Source of the DNA: a virus
Length of the DNA stretch: 26,654 nucleotides
Direction: 5' to 3' (one strand)
IMG/VR virus record: IMGVR_UViG_3300040807_002345
Location: 1-26,654 of that record
The position numbers were made by a program, and so were the translations under genes. Below the pieces are notes generated by a model. It was given only the letters and a program-made list of their open reading frames with translations, had not been told where the DNA came from and did not search any database. Of this stretch, positions 16,150-23,689 are shown piece by piece; positions within the stretch are counted from its first letter, which is position 1; each line of letters begins with the position of its first letter.

Positions 16150-18396
16150 ATGGCTGATAAATCGCTTGATGATGTAATTGACCGCCTCAAACAAGAAGGC
16201 CAATTAACTAGAAACTCTGGAACAAATTCGCTTAAATCTATTAAGCAAATTATGATAGAGTCTCAGGCTAGTGGTGCTGAGCAAAAAGAATTAGACCGTG
16301 AAAAGGCGATTCAAGATCAACAGCAACAAGCGATCTTTATGAATATGGATGACAATCTTGAAAAGATTGCAGACGTATTAGGTTCATCAAGCGGATCAGG
16401 ATCTGGTGGTGGACTATTAGGCAGTTTAGGCGGGAGCGGCCTCGGTGCTTTATTAGCAGGTGGTGGTATAGGTTTAGGTGCTGCAGGTGCTGGCTTAGGC
16501 GCATTCTTTATGGGTCTAGCCGGTGCCGAAGCTATCATGCAAAAATTTGGTAGTGGTGATAACCTTAAAAATCTTCTCGTAAATTTAGCCGACGGTTTAG
16601 CTGCATTTGAAACCAGAGATCTTATGGCAGTTGGTGCTGTACTTGGTATGGGTGCAGCTGCTGGAGCAGTACCTGGATTTAGTGGTACTGGTGCTGGTAT
16701 GGGTATGGCCGCAGTTGGTGTTGGTATTGGTGGATTCTTTGTCGGCCTTGGAGTAGCTGATGCAACTCTTGGCTGGTTAAACACTGACTTTAGTAAATTA
16801 AAAGTTGCAACAAAAGGTTTATCTGACGCTTTAGGTGCAATGGATACAAATGCATTAACAGCAGCTGGTGGTTTATTAGCTACTGGCGCAGCTGCAGGTG
16901 CTCTCTTTAGTGCTCGTAGAGTTGGTAAAGCAACTATTGGTATGGGTGCAATTGGTCTTGGTATTGGAGCTTTCTTCGCTGGTTTAGCAGCTGGTGATGC
17001 GGCTGCTTCATGGATGAATACTGATGGTACCGCGCTTAAAAATATGATGACCAATGTGGGAGAGGGTTTAGCTAACTTAGCAAAAGATCCTGCAGCATTA
17101 GCTAGTGTTGGTGCATTACTAGGAGCGGGTGCTGCTGGTGGAGCTTTATTTGGTCCTTCTAGAATTGGTAAAGCTGGTATTGGTATGGGAGCGATTGGCT
17201 TAGGTGTCGGTGCTTTCTTTGCTGGCCTTGCGGCTGGAGATGCTGCAGCAACTTGGTTGAGCGCAGACGGAACAGCTCTTAAGAATATAATGAAAAACTT
17301 GGCCGAAGGTTTAGGAGCATTTAGTGATGGACAATTAACTGGCCTTAGTGCTTTATTGGGAGTAGGTGGAATCTTTGGTGCAGTTCCTGGAGGACTTGCG
17401 CTAGCAGGTGGTGCCGCAATTGGTATGGGCGTTATTGGTGCTGGTCTTGGCGCATTTATGGTTGGTATTGCTTCAGTAGGATCCGTTGGCGAATTCGTAG
17501 GTATTGACGGTACTGCTCTTAAAAATGTAATGACCAATACTGCCGAAGGTCTTAAAGCATTCAATGATTTAGATGGAAGTAATCTATTAGCAGTTGCTGG
17601 TGGATTAGCCGCAATTGGTCCAGCATTAGCGGTATATCTTGGATCTGAGGGAATTGGCTCTATTGTAGGTGGAGCATTAGATGCAGCTGGTGATTTTTAC
17701 AATTGGGTATTCGGTGGAAGTGAAGCTACTGATGATCCAAGTAAAAATAAAATTGCCGCTATTGTAGAATCATTAAAACCATTCAACGATTTAAATGCTG
17801 ATAATATGGATGGTTTTATAGAAATAACTGACAAATTAAAAGAATTTTCTGATGCCATTGAAGGGATTACAGATGTTAGTGGTAGCCAATTAAGAAATGC
17901 CTTTTCAGAAATAGGTAGCGCAATTGCTTATGGATTACCTATTATGAATGCTATGGCAAATGGTGGAAGAATAGGAGCTGCATTTGGAGATGGTTATTCA
18001 GATACTGATTTCGGTAGAGGACTATTAGATCCATCATTAAGATTAGATGAACTTGCTCTTAAAATGATGCAAGTTAGATCTATTTTAACTGGCGCTGGTA
18101 TGGCACAAGCTTTAACAGTTCAACCTCCGTCTGTTGAGCAAATTCCATCTGCTGTTGGAGTCGGTGGAGCTGAATTAGAAAATGCTCAAAACATATCAAG
18201 GGTAATTACACCTACAGTTGGTGGTGGAGGAACTTCTGTTGTAGATGGATCTGTAAATGTAGGTCCAACAACTAATGTGACAAATCAAAGTGCTGGACTG
18301 ATTCAACCTGAATCAATGAATCCATATAATCCTAATACTAATGGTTGGGAAACAATGTCTCAGCAAGATTATCTGAACATGGCTAACAGGTATTAA
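16150..18396 (+). CDS. Putative tail tape measure protein (gp29 position)
   Basis: 748 aa. The N-terminal 80 residues are charged and helical (DVIDRLKQEGQLTRNSG; KELDREKAIQDQQQQAIF). Residues about 108-504 are five tandem Gly/Ala-rich repeats of 77-81 aa, each with a hydrophobic glycine-zipper segment (GMGAIGLGIGAFFAGLAAGD) and a helix (DGTALKNMMTNVGEGL). The C-terminal 240 residues are less repetitive. Length, repeats, hydrophobic segments and its place after gp26/gp51-like and tube genes fit a tape measure, which sets tail length and may enter the host membrane during DNA delivery. T4 gp29 is 590 aa; I see no direct motif match, so this is assigned by architecture. A terminator follows immediately. 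Confidence 0.72.
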   Translation: MADKSLDDVIDRLKQEGQLTRNSGTNSLKSIKQIMIESQASGAEQKELDREKAIQDQQQQAIFMNMDDNLEKIADVLGSSSGSGSGGGLLGSLGGSGLGALLAGGGIGLGAAGAGLGAFFMGLAGAEAIMQKFGSGDNLKNLLVNLADGLAAFETRDLMAVGAVLGMGAAAGAVPGFSGTGAGMGMAAVGVGIGGFFVGLGVADATLGWLNTDFSKLKVATKGLSDALGAMDTNALTAAGGLLATGAAAGALFSARRVGKATIGMGAIGLGIGAFFAGLAAGDAAASWMNTDGTALKNMMTNVGEGLANLAKDPAALASVGALLGAGAAGGALFGPSRIGKAGIGMGAIGLGVGAFFAGLAAGDAAATWLSADGTALKNIMKNLAEGLGAFSDGQLTGLSALLGVGGIFGAVPGGLALAGGAAIGMGVIGAGLGAFMVGIASVGSVGEFVGIDGTALKNVMTNTAEGLKAFNDLDGSNLLAVAGGLAAIGPALAVYLGSEGIGSIVGGALDAAGDFYNWVFGGSEATDDPSKNKIAAIVESLKPFNDLNADNMDGFIEITDKLKEFSDAIEGITDVSGSQLRNAFSEIGSAIAYGLPIMNAMANGGRIGAAFGDGYSDTDFGRGLLDPSLRLDELALKMMQVRSILTGAGMAQALTVQPPSVEQIPSAVGVGGAELENAQNISRVITPTVGGGGTSVVDGSVNVGPTTNVTNQSAGLIQPESMNPYNPNTNGWETMSQQDYLNMANRY
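16471..17661 (+). repeat. Five tandem coding repeats in the tape measure gene
   Basis: Repeat starts at 16471, 16702, 16939, 17182 and 17422, giving periods of 231, 237, 243 and 240 bp. Units 3 and 4 are most alike (FFAGLAAGDAAA in both). Nucleotide divergence between units is high, so the duplications are old. Confidence 0.85.
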
Positions 18397-18397
18397 A

Positions 18398-18419
18398 AAA
18401 GGGAGCCGAAGCTCCCTTT
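18398..18419. terminator. Bidirectional intrinsic terminator
   Basis: AAAGGGAGC, loop CGAA, GCTCCCTTT: a 9-bp hairpin between the convergent tape-measure (stop 18396) and gp32 (stop 18426) genes. A run of A on its left and T on its right allow it to serve both strands. Confidence 0.85.
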
Positions 18420-18425
18420 CCAAAA

Positions 18426-19331
18426 TTAGCTATTCGCTAGATTTTTAAAGTAACTCAGAGTATCATCATCGTCATTCTCCGTTTCAGGAGTATAAGATGG
18501 TTGAGCCTCAGGTTCATTTGCTTCTGGAGCACTCGCTGCAGATCGTACTTCATCCAAAGATACCGCTTCGGCAGTAGTCATTGGAGTACCTGCTTCACCA
18601 AGAACGCGAACCAACTTAGCTTTAAGCTCATCGTATGATTTATAGTTCTTAGGATCTACAAAATCTTGTAGTGAGTAAAGGGTATTGTATACACCTTCCA
18701 ACTTCTCATCATTACCATCATGCAATGGTGTTGCAGATGCGAACTCAGATTTATCGTAGTTACGATAACCTTCAACGTTACGAATCTTCAATTTGAAGTT
18801 AGCACCTTCCCAGAAATCAAAAGGATTTACTGGTTCTTCGTCGGCAAACTGCGGTTGCATCACATCCATAATCTTATCGAAGATCTTCTTACCAAACTTA
18901 TAAAGGAATACCTTACCATTATTAGCTGGGTTAGCGGGATCTTCCACTACCATAATATTAGAAACGTAATGTAGTCTACGTTTACGCTGACGCACAATGT
19001 CCTTATTGGCTTCAATACCAGAGTTCCAAAGTTCTGAGTTCATCTCAGATACAGGATCAGGTTGACCAATAGAAGTCAATGAGTTTTCAATATACCATTG
19101 ACCAGTTGGACCCTTAAACCCGTGATCCCAATACTTAACCCAAGGGAGATCTTCACCTTCAGCAGCAGGAAGGAATCGAATAACGGCATAACCGTTACCA
19201 GATTTATCTACCTCTGGTTTCCAGAAACGATCATCTTGATAAGATTTTTGGGTGGAACCGCCAGCAGTTTCAGCTGCTTGGACTAGTTTAGAAATGTCGG
19301 CAGAGCGCGACTTAAGATTTGCAAAAGACAT
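18426..19331 (-). CDS. gp32: Single-stranded DNA-binding protein gp32
   Basis: 301 aa, the length of T4 gp32. The N-terminus has the basic/Ser cooperativity motif (LKSRSADISKL); the core has YAVIRFLPA, GPTGQWYIEN, HYVSNIMVVEDPANPANNGK and FLYKFGKKIFDKI; the C-terminus is acidic (ETENDDDDTLSYF), as needed to recruit gp59 and other replication proteins. Unlike T4 gp32 there is no cysteine in the whole protein, so the zinc site is gone: T4 has Cys ligands after YIEN, here the sequence is YIENSLTSIGQPDPVSE. His70 remains. It has its own sigma70-like promoter inside the end of gp59 and lies last in the replication block. Confidence 0.95.
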   Translation of the reverse strand: MSFANLKSRSADISKLVQAAETAGGSTQKSYQDDRFWKPEVDKSGNGYAVIRFLPAAEGEDLPWVKYWDHGFKGPTGQWYIENSLTSIGQPDPVSEMNSELWNSGIEANKDIVRQRKRRLHYVSNIMVVEDPANPANNGKVFLYKFGKKIFDKIMDVMQPQFADEEPVNPFDFWEGANFKLKIRNVEGYRNYDKSEFASATPLHDGNDEKLEGVYNTLYSLQDFVDPKNYKSYDELKAKLVRVLGEAGTPMTTAEAVSLDEVRSAASAPEANEPEAQPSYTPETENDDDDTLSYFKNLANS

Positions 19332-19393
19332 ATTTTTCTCCGTATTTGCGTTGTATTGCTGAATTATCCACTTTATTCATAATATAGATTTAT

Positions 19394-19422
19394 ATTATAC
19401 ACCATTTTGTTCATGATGTAAA
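19394..19422 (-). promoter_or_regulatory. Sigma70-like promoter of gp32
   Basis: Minus strand: -35 TTTACA (19422-19417), 17-bp spacer, -10 TATAAT (19399-19394). The -35 lies in the last codons of gp59. The leader to the gp32 ATG is about 55 nt. Confidence 0.7.
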
Positions 19423-19998
19423 TACCTTAAGCACAATTTTTTTCATTCTTTCAATATCAACTTGAACGAATGGATCGTACTTTCGGACTTTCAATGAGAT
19501 ATCCGGCCACATAATAGTTTCCGTAATCTCCTTATCAGCTTTATTCATAAAGCCGGTAAGTTTATTTATAATCACTACAGTCTCAAGAGAAATCTCCTCT
19601 TCAAGATATGCAGTGATTATATCAGGATGAGAATTACTTTTGCATTTAAGCATGTCGTCAAAACTTTCATACTGTAAAGACAAATGATTCAAATCCTGTT
19701 CAAAGATATACCCGATTGATTGCATCCTCTTCAGCCAAGATTGATATACATCCTCGGCATTCAACATTTCACCAATCCATTTTGTACCATTAATAAAATG
19801 AGAGGCATACCAACCAATCATCTCAGGTACATCTTTAAACCTTTTAGCCACTTTTGCAAAGTGGTATTTGTCATTGCGCTTCCAAAAGCTTTTTGGATTT
19901 GCGCTTGTTTTAAAATTATATTTAGCGGCATCATAAGTCTTAGACTCAAAGTGAAGTTTTAAAGATTGATAATACCGGTAAGCGTCAAAGGGTTCCAT
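19411..19998 (-). CDS. gp59: Helicase loader gp59
   Basis: 195 aa (T4 gp59 is 217). It begins MEPFDAYRYYQSLKLHF, the hallmark of the family, followed by SFWKRNDKYHFAKVAKRF (about 37-54) and the region ending MIGWYASHFI. gp59 loads the gp41 helicase onto gp32-covered forks. Its place just before gp32 and one base after the gp33 stop (TAG, A, ATG) puts three interacting T4 factors in a row. No separate Shine-Dalgarno is evident, so coupling with gp33 is likely. Confidence 0.92.
   Translation of the reverse strand: MEPFDAYRYYQSLKLHFESKTYDAAKYNFKTSANPKSFWKRNDKYHFAKVAKRFKDVPEMIGWYASHFINGTKWIGEMLNAEDVYQSWLKRMQSIGYIFEQDLNHLSLQYESFDDMLKCKSNSHPDIITAYLEEEISLETVVIINKLTGFMNKADKEITETIMWPDISLKVRKYDPFVQVDIERMKKIVLKVFTS
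19563..19570 (-). promoter_or_regulatory. Possible late promoter for gp32 inside gp59
   Basis: TATAAATA on the minus strand within the gp59 coding region, about 230 nt upstream of gp32. T4 gene 32 also receives late transcription from upstream, but a chance match is possible. Confidence 0.25.
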
Positions 19999-19999
19999 T

Positions 20000-20230
20000 C
20001 TATACTGGCAGCTGATTTGATGTGCCCTCCACTAATTTTAGTTTAACGCATTCTGCTTCTAATTTATCTTTAATTACAGGTGAAATCAATTTGTTAATTT
20101 CACCTGGATCTAATTCTCGGTCTTCGCAGATTTTTAGTATCGCATCCATATATGATAAACTAAAATTTAAAACGTTCTCTTCCACTAAGACTGAAAATTT
20201 CTTTTTTGTTAATATAGTATTTTCAATCAT
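20000..20230 (-). CDS. gp33: Late transcription coactivator gp33
   Basis: 76 aa from the ATG at 20230, one base after the stop of the hydrolase gene; an in-frame ATG at 20263 would overlap that gene by 32 nt without a better ribosome site. The sequence MIENTILTKKKFSVLVEENV, then ICEDRELDPGEINKLISPVIK, matches gp33 of marine T4-like phages, which is shorter than the 112 aa of T4. gp33 bridges RNA polymerase and the gp45 clamp at TATAAATA promoters, several of which are present in this window. It is flanked by gp59, as in other T4 relatives. Confidence 0.82.
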   Translation of the reverse strand: MIENTILTKKKFSVLVEENVLNFSLSYMDAILKICEDRELDPGEINKLISPVIKDKLEAECVKLKLVEGTSNQLPV

Positions 20231-20231
20231 G

Positions 20232-20684
20232 TTATTCCCATCTATAGAAAATGTGGTCATCAATCTGCATAGTCTTAGTTAGGCTATGGCGCCAATTAGG
20301 ATATACTCTATACGTATGATAATGAGTAGATCCTTCTGTCACATCATAACCAGACTCATACATTGATATAGCCTGAATAGCTATGTCAACAGACTGTAGC
20401 CACATTTCTCGGTTAATTGGTACATCGGATAGACCATCACAATACCAGCTAAATTGACACTTATGTCTTTTAGGAAATCCACTTGGATGAGTTGGTCCTT
20501 GGTATACTACTTCACATGGTGTATTTGGGTAGCGATCATCAACTACTCTATTGAGTACCACATGGGCCACTGCCATTTGCCCTAGATGAGATTGATTACG
20601 GGATTCAAAGTAAACATTCTTTGCCACGCATTCAATGTCAACAGGAGATAACGAAGTGATTGCCGCGAATAGTAATTCCTTCAT
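20232..20684 (-). CDS. SleB/CwlJ-like cell wall hydrolase (putative endolysin)
   Basis: 150 aa. This is a Hydrolase_2 (SleB/CwlJ) domain over nearly its full length: VAKNVYFESRNQSHLGQMAV with the likely catalytic E27, HKCQFSWYCDG, then EGSTHYHTYRVYPNW and DDHIFYRW at the C-terminus. The family cleaves peptidoglycan glycan strands. A short hydrophobic start (MKELLFAAITSLS) is too weak to call as a signal peptide. The start codon directly follows the stop of the 372-aa gene, and gp33 follows one base after its own stop. It thus sits in the block driven by a sigma70-like promoter, not in the late arm where lysis genes are expected. Confidence 0.85.
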   Translation of the reverse strand: MKELLFAAITSLSPVDIECVAKNVYFESRNQSHLGQMAVAHVVLNRVVDDRYPNTPCEVVYQGPTHPSGFPKRHKCQFSWYCDGLSDVPINREMWLQSVDIAIQAISMYESGYDVTEGSTHYHTYRVYPNWRHSLTKTMQIDDHIFYRWE

Positions 20685-21803
20685 TTATTTATCCAATGCT
20701 CTTAGTATGATAGTATCTCCATTGATTCGTCCATTTGGTACATTAATCTTAGTGGACAAACCTTTAAAGATATTATCAATTTGTTTTGGTGTTTTACTCA
20801 TGATACTCGGTAGAATATCATCAGGCTTACGAAGTCGAGTACAACGACTTGTTTCTTCATCAATATGTTGAATGGTAGTACCTTTCACCTCGAATCCTTT
20901 TACAGCATTAGAGACGTATTCGGTAAGCATTCTTGTTTTGACATTAAAGGTAAACAATCGCATCGCTCCAACAATGAGAACTGGATTGATTGAAGCCAAC
21001 TTATAATCTTTGACTTCTTCTTTAAGGTACTTAACGTTTTTAACTTGGGCATCAGCTGCCTTTGGCTTTTTGACTCGAGTACGAACTGCTTTGTTTGAAG
21101 CTTTGAGCTTTTCAACATCTTCAATCATTTTAGTTACTACATTCAATCGACGCTTGATTTCTTTGCGTGATAGATGGGAATAACCCTCAACAGCTTGATC
21201 GCATTTCTTGTGGTATGCATCATAGTAATCAGAGTACCAACCATCAAGGCGAAGTGATTTGACCATTTCAAGAGCTGGACCTTTGATGTCATGGAAACGC
21301 ATTCGGTTATATAGATCAATTTCAGTTGTTTGACCATCCATCCATTCGTCTTCCATAGTGTCTAGTTCTTCAATAATGGTGTCATTAACTTTATTCCACA
21401 TACGTTGTTGTGGAGTTAGAACTCGAACATTACTTTTTGCTTGAGCTTCTTTTTCTTTTTCGACAAGAATTTTCTTGCCTTTTTCGATATATTCAGAATA
21501 GAACTCTTTGATGCGAGTAGTAAGTTGCTTCCAATTGTCTGGAAATTCTAGACCATTGTTGAGCCACACAATACCAGTTGCGTAATGTGAGTACATATGG
21601 AATAGATAATCTGGGTTAGCTAAAATAGCTCTAGAATCAGATTTTGAGAAGTTCTCTTTGATCCAAGATTTTACGATTTCCATTGTTGGCTTTTTATCAA
21701 GTTCATAATGAACATAGTACTTAGCTTTTTCCCAGTTGTCAAGTGGAATACCAGCTACACCATTCTTAACGCGTGGTGTTAATTTTTTCTTACGTACTGC
21801 CAT
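20685..21803 (-). CDS. Conserved phage protein of unknown function, 372 aa
   Basis: Not recognised by function. The N-terminus is very basic (MAVRKKKLTPRVKNG). Residues about 30-120 are helical with WIKENFSKSDSRAILANPDY; residues about 128-165 include LTPQQRMWNKVNDTIIEELD and a cluster of acidic residues; a Lys-rich linker (RTRVKKPKAAD) precedes a C-terminal domain (YKLASINPVLIVGAMRLFTF). The composition suggests a cytoplasmic nucleic-acid or protein-scaffold role. It is first in the operon leading to the hydrolase, gp33 and gp59, with GGAGG before the ATG and a clear promoter about 35 nt upstream. Confidence 0.75.
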   Translation of the reverse strand: MAVRKKKLTPRVKNGVAGIPLDNWEKAKYYVHYELDKKPTMEIVKSWIKENFSKSDSRAILANPDYLFHMYSHYATGIVWLNNGLEFPDNWKQLTTRIKEFYSEYIEKGKKILVEKEKEAQAKSNVRVLTPQQRMWNKVNDTIIEELDTMEDEWMDGQTTEIDLYNRMRFHDIKGPALEMVKSLRLDGWYSDYYDAYHKKCDQAVEGYSHLSRKEIKRRLNVVTKMIEDVEKLKASNKAVRTRVKKPKAADAQVKNVKYLKEEVKDYKLASINPVLIVGAMRLFTFNVKTRMLTEYVSNAVKGFEVKGTTIQHIDEETSRCTRLRKPDDILPSIMSKTPKQIDNIFKGLSTKINVPNGRINGDTIILRALDK

Positions 21804-21834
21804 AATTAGTCCTCCATCATCAATTTACAAGTAT

Positions 21835-21863
21835 ATTCTATCATAGTTTTTTGTGTTTGTAAA
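21835..21863 (-). promoter_or_regulatory. Sigma70-like promoter of the hydrolase-gp33-gp59 operon
   Basis: Minus strand: TTTACA (21863-21858), 17-bp spacer ending in TGA, TAGAAT (21840-21835), so an extended -10 is present. It is followed by a leader ATACTTGTAAATTGATGATG and the GGAGG ribosome site, shared with two other promoters in the window. Confidence 0.75.
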
Positions 21864-21891
21864 CAGTTATTTTCACTTTTTTGAAAAAAAG

Positions 21892-22167
21892 TTACGGTAT
21901 TTGAATATTAATAATAGTATTGACTTCAATAGAGATCCACTGATTGGTGTCTACATTGAGTGCTGTGATACAATGAGGCTCAAACATAGCAGTTTCGTAT
22001 ATGGTTTCAAATCCAATAGGGAAATTGTCTAGCTCCTTAATATGCTCATGTAGTAAAGTAAATCTTCCAGTAACTGCCATAGATCCCTTTGGTGTATATT
22101 TAATTACACACACCTTAGAGATCAAATGGTCGTATAGTTCATGCCTAGTTAATGGGTCTTTGCGCAT
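21892..22167 (-). CDS. Small WYL_2/DUF2693-like protein, second copy
   Basis: 91 aa. Its layout parallels the gene just upstream: an N-terminal helix (LTRHELYDHLISK), a VCVIKYTPKG strand pair, a central loop, and a closing VDTNQWISIEVNTI segment that matches VKAEGWRSFRVDSV in the neighbour. This suggests an SH3-like small beta-barrel and a tandem duplication that has diverged strongly. The ATG at 22167 lies 19 nt inside the previous gene with no clear Shine-Dalgarno, so coupled translation is likely. Function unknown. Confidence 0.6.
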   Translation of the reverse strand: MRKDPLTRHELYDHLISKVCVIKYTPKGSMAVTGRFTLLHEHIKELDNFPIGFETIYETAMFEPHCITALNVDTNQWISIEVNTIINIQIP

Positions 22168-22415
22168 CGAAATTGAGTCACACTATCTACTCTAAATGAT
22201 CTCCATCCTTCGGCCTTCACGTCATAAACTTTAATGACGTTAATAGTAACATTCACACCTTCATCTAGATTACCATCAGACTTTGGTTGATGCTCTTTAG
22301 GAATGGTTTTCATATTCAACGTACAATCCATTACACGTTTTTCACCATTAACCTTTGTAAAGGTTACAGTGCAAACTTCTTCACGAAGTTTGTCAAGCAT
22401 ATCTGATCTATTCAT
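22149..22415 (-). CDS. Small WYL_2/DUF2693-like protein
   Basis: 88 aa from the ATG at 22415, preceded by AAGGAG at 5 nt; a GTG two codons upstream overlaps that site. The sequence MNRSDMLDKLREEVCTVTFT, KVNGEKRVMDCTLN and EGWRSFRVDSVTQF matches a small protein common in T4-like marine phages, assigned to the WYL_2/DUF2693 SH3-like fold. Its role is not known; such folds often bind nucleic acid or ligands. Overlaps the previous gene by 8 nt. Confidence 0.72.
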   Translation of the reverse strand: MNRSDMLDKLREEVCTVTFTKVNGEKRVMDCTLNMKTIPKEHQPKSDGNLDEGVNVTINVIKVYDVKAEGWRSFRVDSVTQFRCAKTH

Positions 22416-22812
22416 TTTCACTCCTTTGGTTTTGCATTAAATGATCTAAATATTCTGAATAAGATACTTGATACTTATTAGTAGATGCTCCGAAATTATT
22501 TGGTCCATTGTCAGCGACCCACTTATCACGAAGCAAAATTTTGCCACTACGTACTCGTTCTTCGAGATCATCAGCGGCATTACGCATTTGATCTACAACG
22601 CTTAGAATTTCTTGAACTCCATCATGATCAGTGTCGCACACAATAGGACCAGAAGGAACACAATACATTTCATATACGCTACTAATAAGATCCGTCCATT
22701 CAAAATTCATTTCACATGCGGGATCACCTGATTCACCAATAAACACACATGTGTTAACGCCCTCAGGTTCTAAAGAGCTATATACATCTAAATCAATCGT
22801 TGCTTGTACCAT
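22408..22812 (-). CDS. Hypothetical protein, 134 aa
   Basis: Start chosen at the ATG at 22812 because AAAGGAAA precedes it; the frame runs back to a GTG at 22851 without a ribosome site. The sequence starts MVQATIDLDVYSSLEPEGVN, is acidic, has four cysteines (CVFIG, PACEM, MYCVP, IVCDT), and ends in a Gln/Asn-rich helix (YSEYLDHLMQNQRSENE). Not recognised. It overlaps the 55-aa gene upstream by 20 nt and the WYL_2-like gene downstream by 8 nt, consistent with one early transcript. Confidence 0.6.
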   Translation of the reverse strand: MVQATIDLDVYSSLEPEGVNTCVFIGESGDPACEMNFEWTDLISSVYEMYCVPSGPIVCDTDHDGVQEILSVVDQMRNAADDLEERVRSGKILLRDKWVADNGPNNFGASTNKYQVSYSEYLDHLMQNQRSENE

Positions 22813-22960
22813 TTTCGATTTCCTTTGTTTCCATGTTTTCAATTGCTTCACTTAGAAACGAGTTAAAGCCTCGTTCTAATAGATACCTTTGTGCTTCTTT
22901 ATCTAAATCAAGTGTACACACGCCAGTGTCTTCATCATATTCAATTAGATCTACTTTCAT
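22793..22960 (-). CDS. Small acidic protein, 55 aa
   Basis: An open frame starts at ATG 22960 (MKVDLIEYDEDTGVCTLDLD) and ends in TGA at 22793. Its ATG shares an A with the upstream TAA (TAATG) and GAGG lies 7-8 nt before it. It fills the only gap in an otherwise gapless gene string. Acidic, with a predicted strand-helix layout (EAQRYLLERGFNSFLSEAIE). Function unknown. Confidence 0.65.
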   Translation of the reverse strand: MKVDLIEYDEDTGVCTLDLDKEAQRYLLERGFNSFLSEAIENMETKEIENGTSND

Positions 22961-23289
22961 TAGTTGCGCCTCATGTTGGCTATTTCTTCAGCTTGCTTTT
23001 TGTTGATAATTGGAACTGCGTTTGATTTGTGCATTGTTGCAATTCCGACGATAAGATTTCCTGTATATTTTGGTGATTCTTTTTTTGGGCAATAAGTTGG
23101 TATTGCGTCCGACGTCGTGAGGCTTGGATATTTTGGGACATCACGCGTAACTGGTTTCGTCGGGACATATGGTTTGAACTCCCTTTTAAAAGTTTTTACT
23201 GAAGCGAAAAGCTTTTCATATTCACGTTTTTCTTTTTGCTTTGCATGCATAATTTGACGTGCACGCTTTTTATATGCTGGAGTGCTCAT
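22960..23289 (-). CDS. Conserved small basic phage protein, 109 aa
   Basis: Start chosen at the ATG at 23289, which overlaps the upstream TGA (ATGA). The N-terminus is strongly basic (KKRARQIMHAKQKEKREY). The C-terminal KYTGNLIVGIATMHKSNAVP followed by KQAEEIANMRR is a block I recognise from uncharacterised proteins in many T4-like marine phages. No catalytic motif is visible. It lies among small early genes; binding to nucleic acid or a host protein would fit the charge, without further evidence. Confidence 0.7.
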   Translation of the reverse strand: MSTPAYKKRARQIMHAKQKEKREYEKLFASVKTFKREFKPYVPTKPVTRDVPKYPSLTTSDAIPTYCPKKESPKYTGNLIVGIATMHKSNAVPIINKKQAEEIANMRRN

Positions 23290-23513
23290 GCTATAAACCA
23301 CCTATAAATTCCCCATGCATCGACAAATAAGAAAAAGAAATTTTGTACGAACATAGGTTTATCTTTTAGCCGCCAAAATAGAACTGATAGAACTATATGG
23401 CCAAATAAGAATATCAAAAATCCATAACGCGATATTTCAATATTCGACGAAAGTAATAAAGCCGCAGCTAGGAAACTAACTGTCCCTAGCCACTTACATA
23501 TCTCGACTTGCAT
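23286..23513 (-). CDS. Small integral membrane protein, 75 aa
   Basis: Start chosen at the ATG at 23513 (MQVEICKWLGTVSF); a further in-frame ATG at 23549 would extend it 12 residues into the previous gene. About three hydrophobic segments: around 8-22, 28-46 (YGFLIFLFGHIVLSVLFW) and 54-72 (FVQNFFFLFVDAWGIYRW). The pattern resembles small phage membrane proteins of unknown role. Expression from an early promoter argues against a holin; host-membrane modification or superinfection exclusion is possible but unproven. Confidence 0.65.
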   Translation of the reverse strand: MQVEICKWLGTVSFLAAALLLSSNIEISRYGFLIFLFGHIVLSVLFWRLKDKPMFVQNFFFLFVDAWGIYRWFIA

Positions 23514-23688
23514 CCCATACCCAAGGTGAAGGTTTAGACTTAGGACCATAGATCACAACATCACAGTCAGCGACCTCGGTCATAACACGAGGATCGTTGT
23601 CCTTGTGGATCATGACGGGTCCACCCCAGATACGATATGCACGTACATATTCGTCTCCGCGGAAGCCGACGTAGTGAATTGTTCTCAT
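23494..23688 (-). CDS. Hypothetical small protein, 64 aa
   Basis: Start chosen at the ATG at 23688, one base after the upstream stop (TAA, T, ATG); the frame could also open at 23709 inside the previous gene. Sequence begins MRTIHYVGFRGDEYVRAYRI and contains a GGPVMIHKDNDPRV loop and a DCDVVIYGPK strand. It looks like a compact alpha/beta protein. Function unknown. Confidence 0.6.
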   Translation of the reverse strand: MRTIHYVGFRGDEYVRAYRIWGGPVMIHKDNDPRVMTEVADCDVVIYGPKSKPSPWVWDASRDM

Positions 23689-23689
23689 A

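Noticed and set aside
16317-17564. 415-aa open frame antisense to the tape measure gene
   Set aside because: It is a Pro/Ala-rich mirror of the Gly/Ala-rich repeats, with no ribosome site and no recognisable motif.
16471-17661. Repeat array as CRISPR or mobile element
   Set aside because: The period is a codon multiple of about 240 bp inside one open frame; there are no short identical repeats with spacers.
21876-21893. ACTTTTTTGAAAAAAAGT palindrome as a terminator
   Set aside because: It has no GC-rich stem and no following U-run distinct from the stem itself; support is too weak to list.
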